From: Vibrio methylphosphonaticus | Lineage (GTDB): Bacteria > Pseudomonadota > Gammaproteobacteria > Enterobacterales > Vibrionaceae | Assembly (NCBI RefSeq): GCF_023634655.1 | Contig: NZ_JAMKMS010000014.1 | Coordinates: 1-64,000, forward strand | Direction: 5' to 3' | Length of the DNA stretch: 64,000 bases | Part shown: piece after piece, positions 62,663 to 64,000 of the stretch | How positions within the stretch are numbered: position 1 is the first letter of the stretch | Layout: the number at the start of each line of letters is the position of its first letter | Notes under the pieces: model-generated | Databases searched by the model: none | The model's input: only the letters and a program-made list of their open reading frames with translations | What the model was told of the DNA's origin: nothing | Position numbers and translations under genes: made by a program

Positions 62663-63448
62663 ATGAATTCAGTGACCGCAATTATTGCTGATGATGAACC
62701 ACTGCTTAGGTTTCATTTGGACAAGATGTTAGCAGAAACATGGCCCGAATTGACGATAGTCGATACTTGTGAAAATGGAGAACGAGCACTCGAAGCCATT
62801 AAGGTGCATCAACCTAGTGTGGCTTTTCTTGATATCCAAATGCCTGGAATGACGGGCATCGACGTGGCGAATCGAGTGGTTGCCCTAGAGAAGAAGCACC
62901 AACTGACGGCACCGTTGATCGTCTTTGTTACCGCGTTTGATCAATATGCTATCTCTGCGTTTGAGGCGAACGCTATTGATTACGTTCTTAAGCCTGTACA
63001 AGAGGATAGACTCTTGGAAACCTGCCAACGCGTTAAGCAGCGCTTATCATCCTCAGACAGCGATGGTGTAATGCAAACTCTGATGGCTAAAATTGAGCAC
63101 CTTTCTGTTGGGGGAACGAAGCAATATACAAAATGGATTAAGGCGACAAAGCAAGATGAGATTCATGTGCTTGCCGTGGATGATATCGTTTATGCAAAAG
63201 CCGAAGATAAATACATTACTTTAGTTGTATCTAGCGATCAGGGTTATCAAGAGTATATCCTGCGTAGTTCTATCAAAGAATTAACCAGCCAGCTTGATTC
63301 AGATTTGTTTTGGCAAATACATCGTTCAACGTTAATCAATGTCAATCGGTTAGACAAAGTGAAAAAAGATATCACCGGAAAAATGTTTGTTTATATCGCC
63401 GGGACGAAACTGCCAGTTAGCCGCGCAATGCAGTCTTTGTTTCGTTAA
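62663..63448 (+). CDS. LytTR-family response regulator
   Basis: A 261-residue regulator. The receiver domain has the acidic pocket DDEP, phospho-acceptor D57 (FLDIQMPGMTG) and the conserved lysine (YVLKPV). The C-terminal LytTR DNA-binding domain spans about residues 155-260 (IHVLAVDDIVYAKAEDKYITLVV ... FWQIHRSTLINVNRLDKVKK). Its TAA stop is the first three bases of the heptamer repeat at 63446. It likely controls this operon. Confidence 0.95.
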   Translation: MNSVTAIIADDEPLLRFHLDKMLAETWPELTIVDTCENGERALEAIKVHQPSVAFLDIQMPGMTGIDVANRVVALEKKHQLTAPLIVFVTAFDQYAISAFEANAIDYVLKPVQEDRLLETCQRVKQRLSSSDSDGVMQTLMAKIEHLSVGGTKQYTKWIKATKQDEIHVLAVDDIVYAKAEDKYITLVVSSDQGYQEYILRSSIKELTSQLDSDLFWQIHRSTLINVNRLDKVKKDITGKMFVYIAGTKLPVSRAMQSLFR

Positions 63449-63487
63449 GCTCTAAGCTCTAAGCTCTAAGCTCTAAGCTCTAAGCTC
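63446..63487. repeat. 7-bp tandem repeat (taagctc), six copies
   Basis: Six perfect copies of taagctc begin with the stop codon of the response regulator gene and continue between the genes, followed by tagattctag. Confidence 0.93.
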
Positions 63488-63516
63488 TAGATTCTAGTTA
63501 CCGCGTAACGTTATAT

Positions 63517-63909
63517 TTAAAATGACAGCTCTTCGCATAGCTCTAATGGTAGGCCGTCTGGGTCTTTAAAAAAAGTGTAGCGTTTTCCTGTGTATTCATC
63601 GACTCGAATAGGTTCGACATCGATACTCTGATTCGTCAACCATGCCACGGAATGGGCGATATTCTCGACAGTAAAAGCTAAGTGTCTTAGCCCTTGAGCT
63701 TCTGGTGTATCGGGGCGAAGCGGAGCATTAGGGAAAGAAAACAACTCAATTTGCGTTCCGTCAGGTAAAGCGAGATCCAATTTATGGGAGTCGCGCGCTT
63801 CACGGTAGTTTTCATCCAATACAGCGAGTCCTAAAATTTGAGTATAGAAGTGCTTCGATACCGTATAATTAGAACAAATGATAGCAACATGATGTGTGCC
63901 TTTTAACAT
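63517..63909 (-). CDS. VOC/glyoxalase-family protein (YaeR-like)
   Basis: A 130-residue vicinal-oxygen-chelate protein: GTHHVAIICSNYTVSKHFYTQILGLAVLDE at the start, HKLDLALPDGTQIELFSFPNAP, GLRHLAFTVENI and RYTFFKDPDGLPLELCE. The metal ligands (H, E, H, E) are all present, and the length fits the SMU1112c/YaeR group. The substrate is unknown. ATG 63909 is followed by no neighbour within the window. Confidence 0.92.
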   Translation of the reverse strand: MLKGTHHVAIICSNYTVSKHFYTQILGLAVLDENYREARDSHKLDLALPDGTQIELFSFPNAPLRPDTPEAQGLRHLAFTVENIAHSVAWLTNQSIDVEPIRVDEYTGKRYTFFKDPDGLPLELCEELSF

Positions 63910-64000
63910 GAAAACCCTACCTACAATGGATGGGTAACAGTCGGTAGAGTACTACCGTTGTTACCATGCTTGTTATCTTAATACGACTGATATAAGTAAT

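Overview
The window looks like a stretch of a Vibrio-type genome (Vibrionaceae, Gammaproteobacteria). The base composition is moderate, genes are tightly packed, and the gene families are typical of marine vibrios: DUF3297, cytochrome b562, YcdX-type PHP phosphatase, GlcG/HbpS, Dps, LruC-domain protein, Fur-regulated siderophore uptake. The many accessory operons, LysR regulators and lack of rRNA, tRNA or core housekeeping operons would fit the second chromosome, but that is inference.

Layout. 1-13.4 kb: mostly single genes (DMT exporter, Gfo/Idh/MocA oxidoreductase, methyltransferase, a GlcG/aldo-keto reductase pair with divergent LysR, Dps, a lipoprotein that joins a SYLF-like domain to a probable beta-barrel, an SDR, a GntR regulator, and a LuxR-type regulator broken by a frameshift). 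13.7-23.3 kb: a periplasmic arylsulfatase, divergent from a MoxR-DUF58-DUF4381-VWA-VWA/TPR-BatD operon and a LysR gene. 23.7-25.8 kb: LysR and a divergent Old Yellow Enzyme. 25.9-31 kb: an AT-rich accessory island. It begins with the truncated 3' end of a group II intron (a recognisable domain V and VI), then carries a large helical/ankyrin protein divergent from a prokaryotic viperin (pVip) and a thymidylate-kinase-like nucleotide kinase. This is the best candidate for an antiviral system. 31.3-34.6 kb: SUMF1-like lipoprotein, anaerobic sulfatase-maturating enzyme and a HEAT/TPR protein. These functionally belong with the sulfatase at 13.7 kb, so the island appears to sit inside a sulfatase locus.

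35.6-40.2 kb: TonB-dependent receptor, YfiR-like periplasmic protein and a YfiN-like diguanylate cyclase, a likely c-di-GMP signalling operon. 40.3-47.9 kb: LysR/DMT exporter pair, a large GEVED/LruC surface protein with a small lipoprotein, an S4 RNA-binding protein, PHP phosphatase and cytochrome b562. 48.2-57 kb: a siderophore receptor with a near-consensus Fur box, divergent from a nine-gene operon (PepSY membrane protein, DUF2271, DUF4198, two small periplasmic/membrane proteins, then a Zn/Mn-type ABC transporter with two binding proteins). Its architecture recalls the Pseudomonas fpvGHJK-fpvCDEF system, which reduces and releases iron from pyoverdine in the periplasm. 57.3-63.4 kb: a MacB/LolCDE-like ABC exporter, a LolA-like protein, an outer-membrane barrel and a LytS/LytTR two-component system in one operon. 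The window ends with a glyoxalase-family gene.

A recurrent trait is short tandem duplication (units of 6, 7, 8, 15, 17, 18 and 21 bp) both between genes and in frame within genes.
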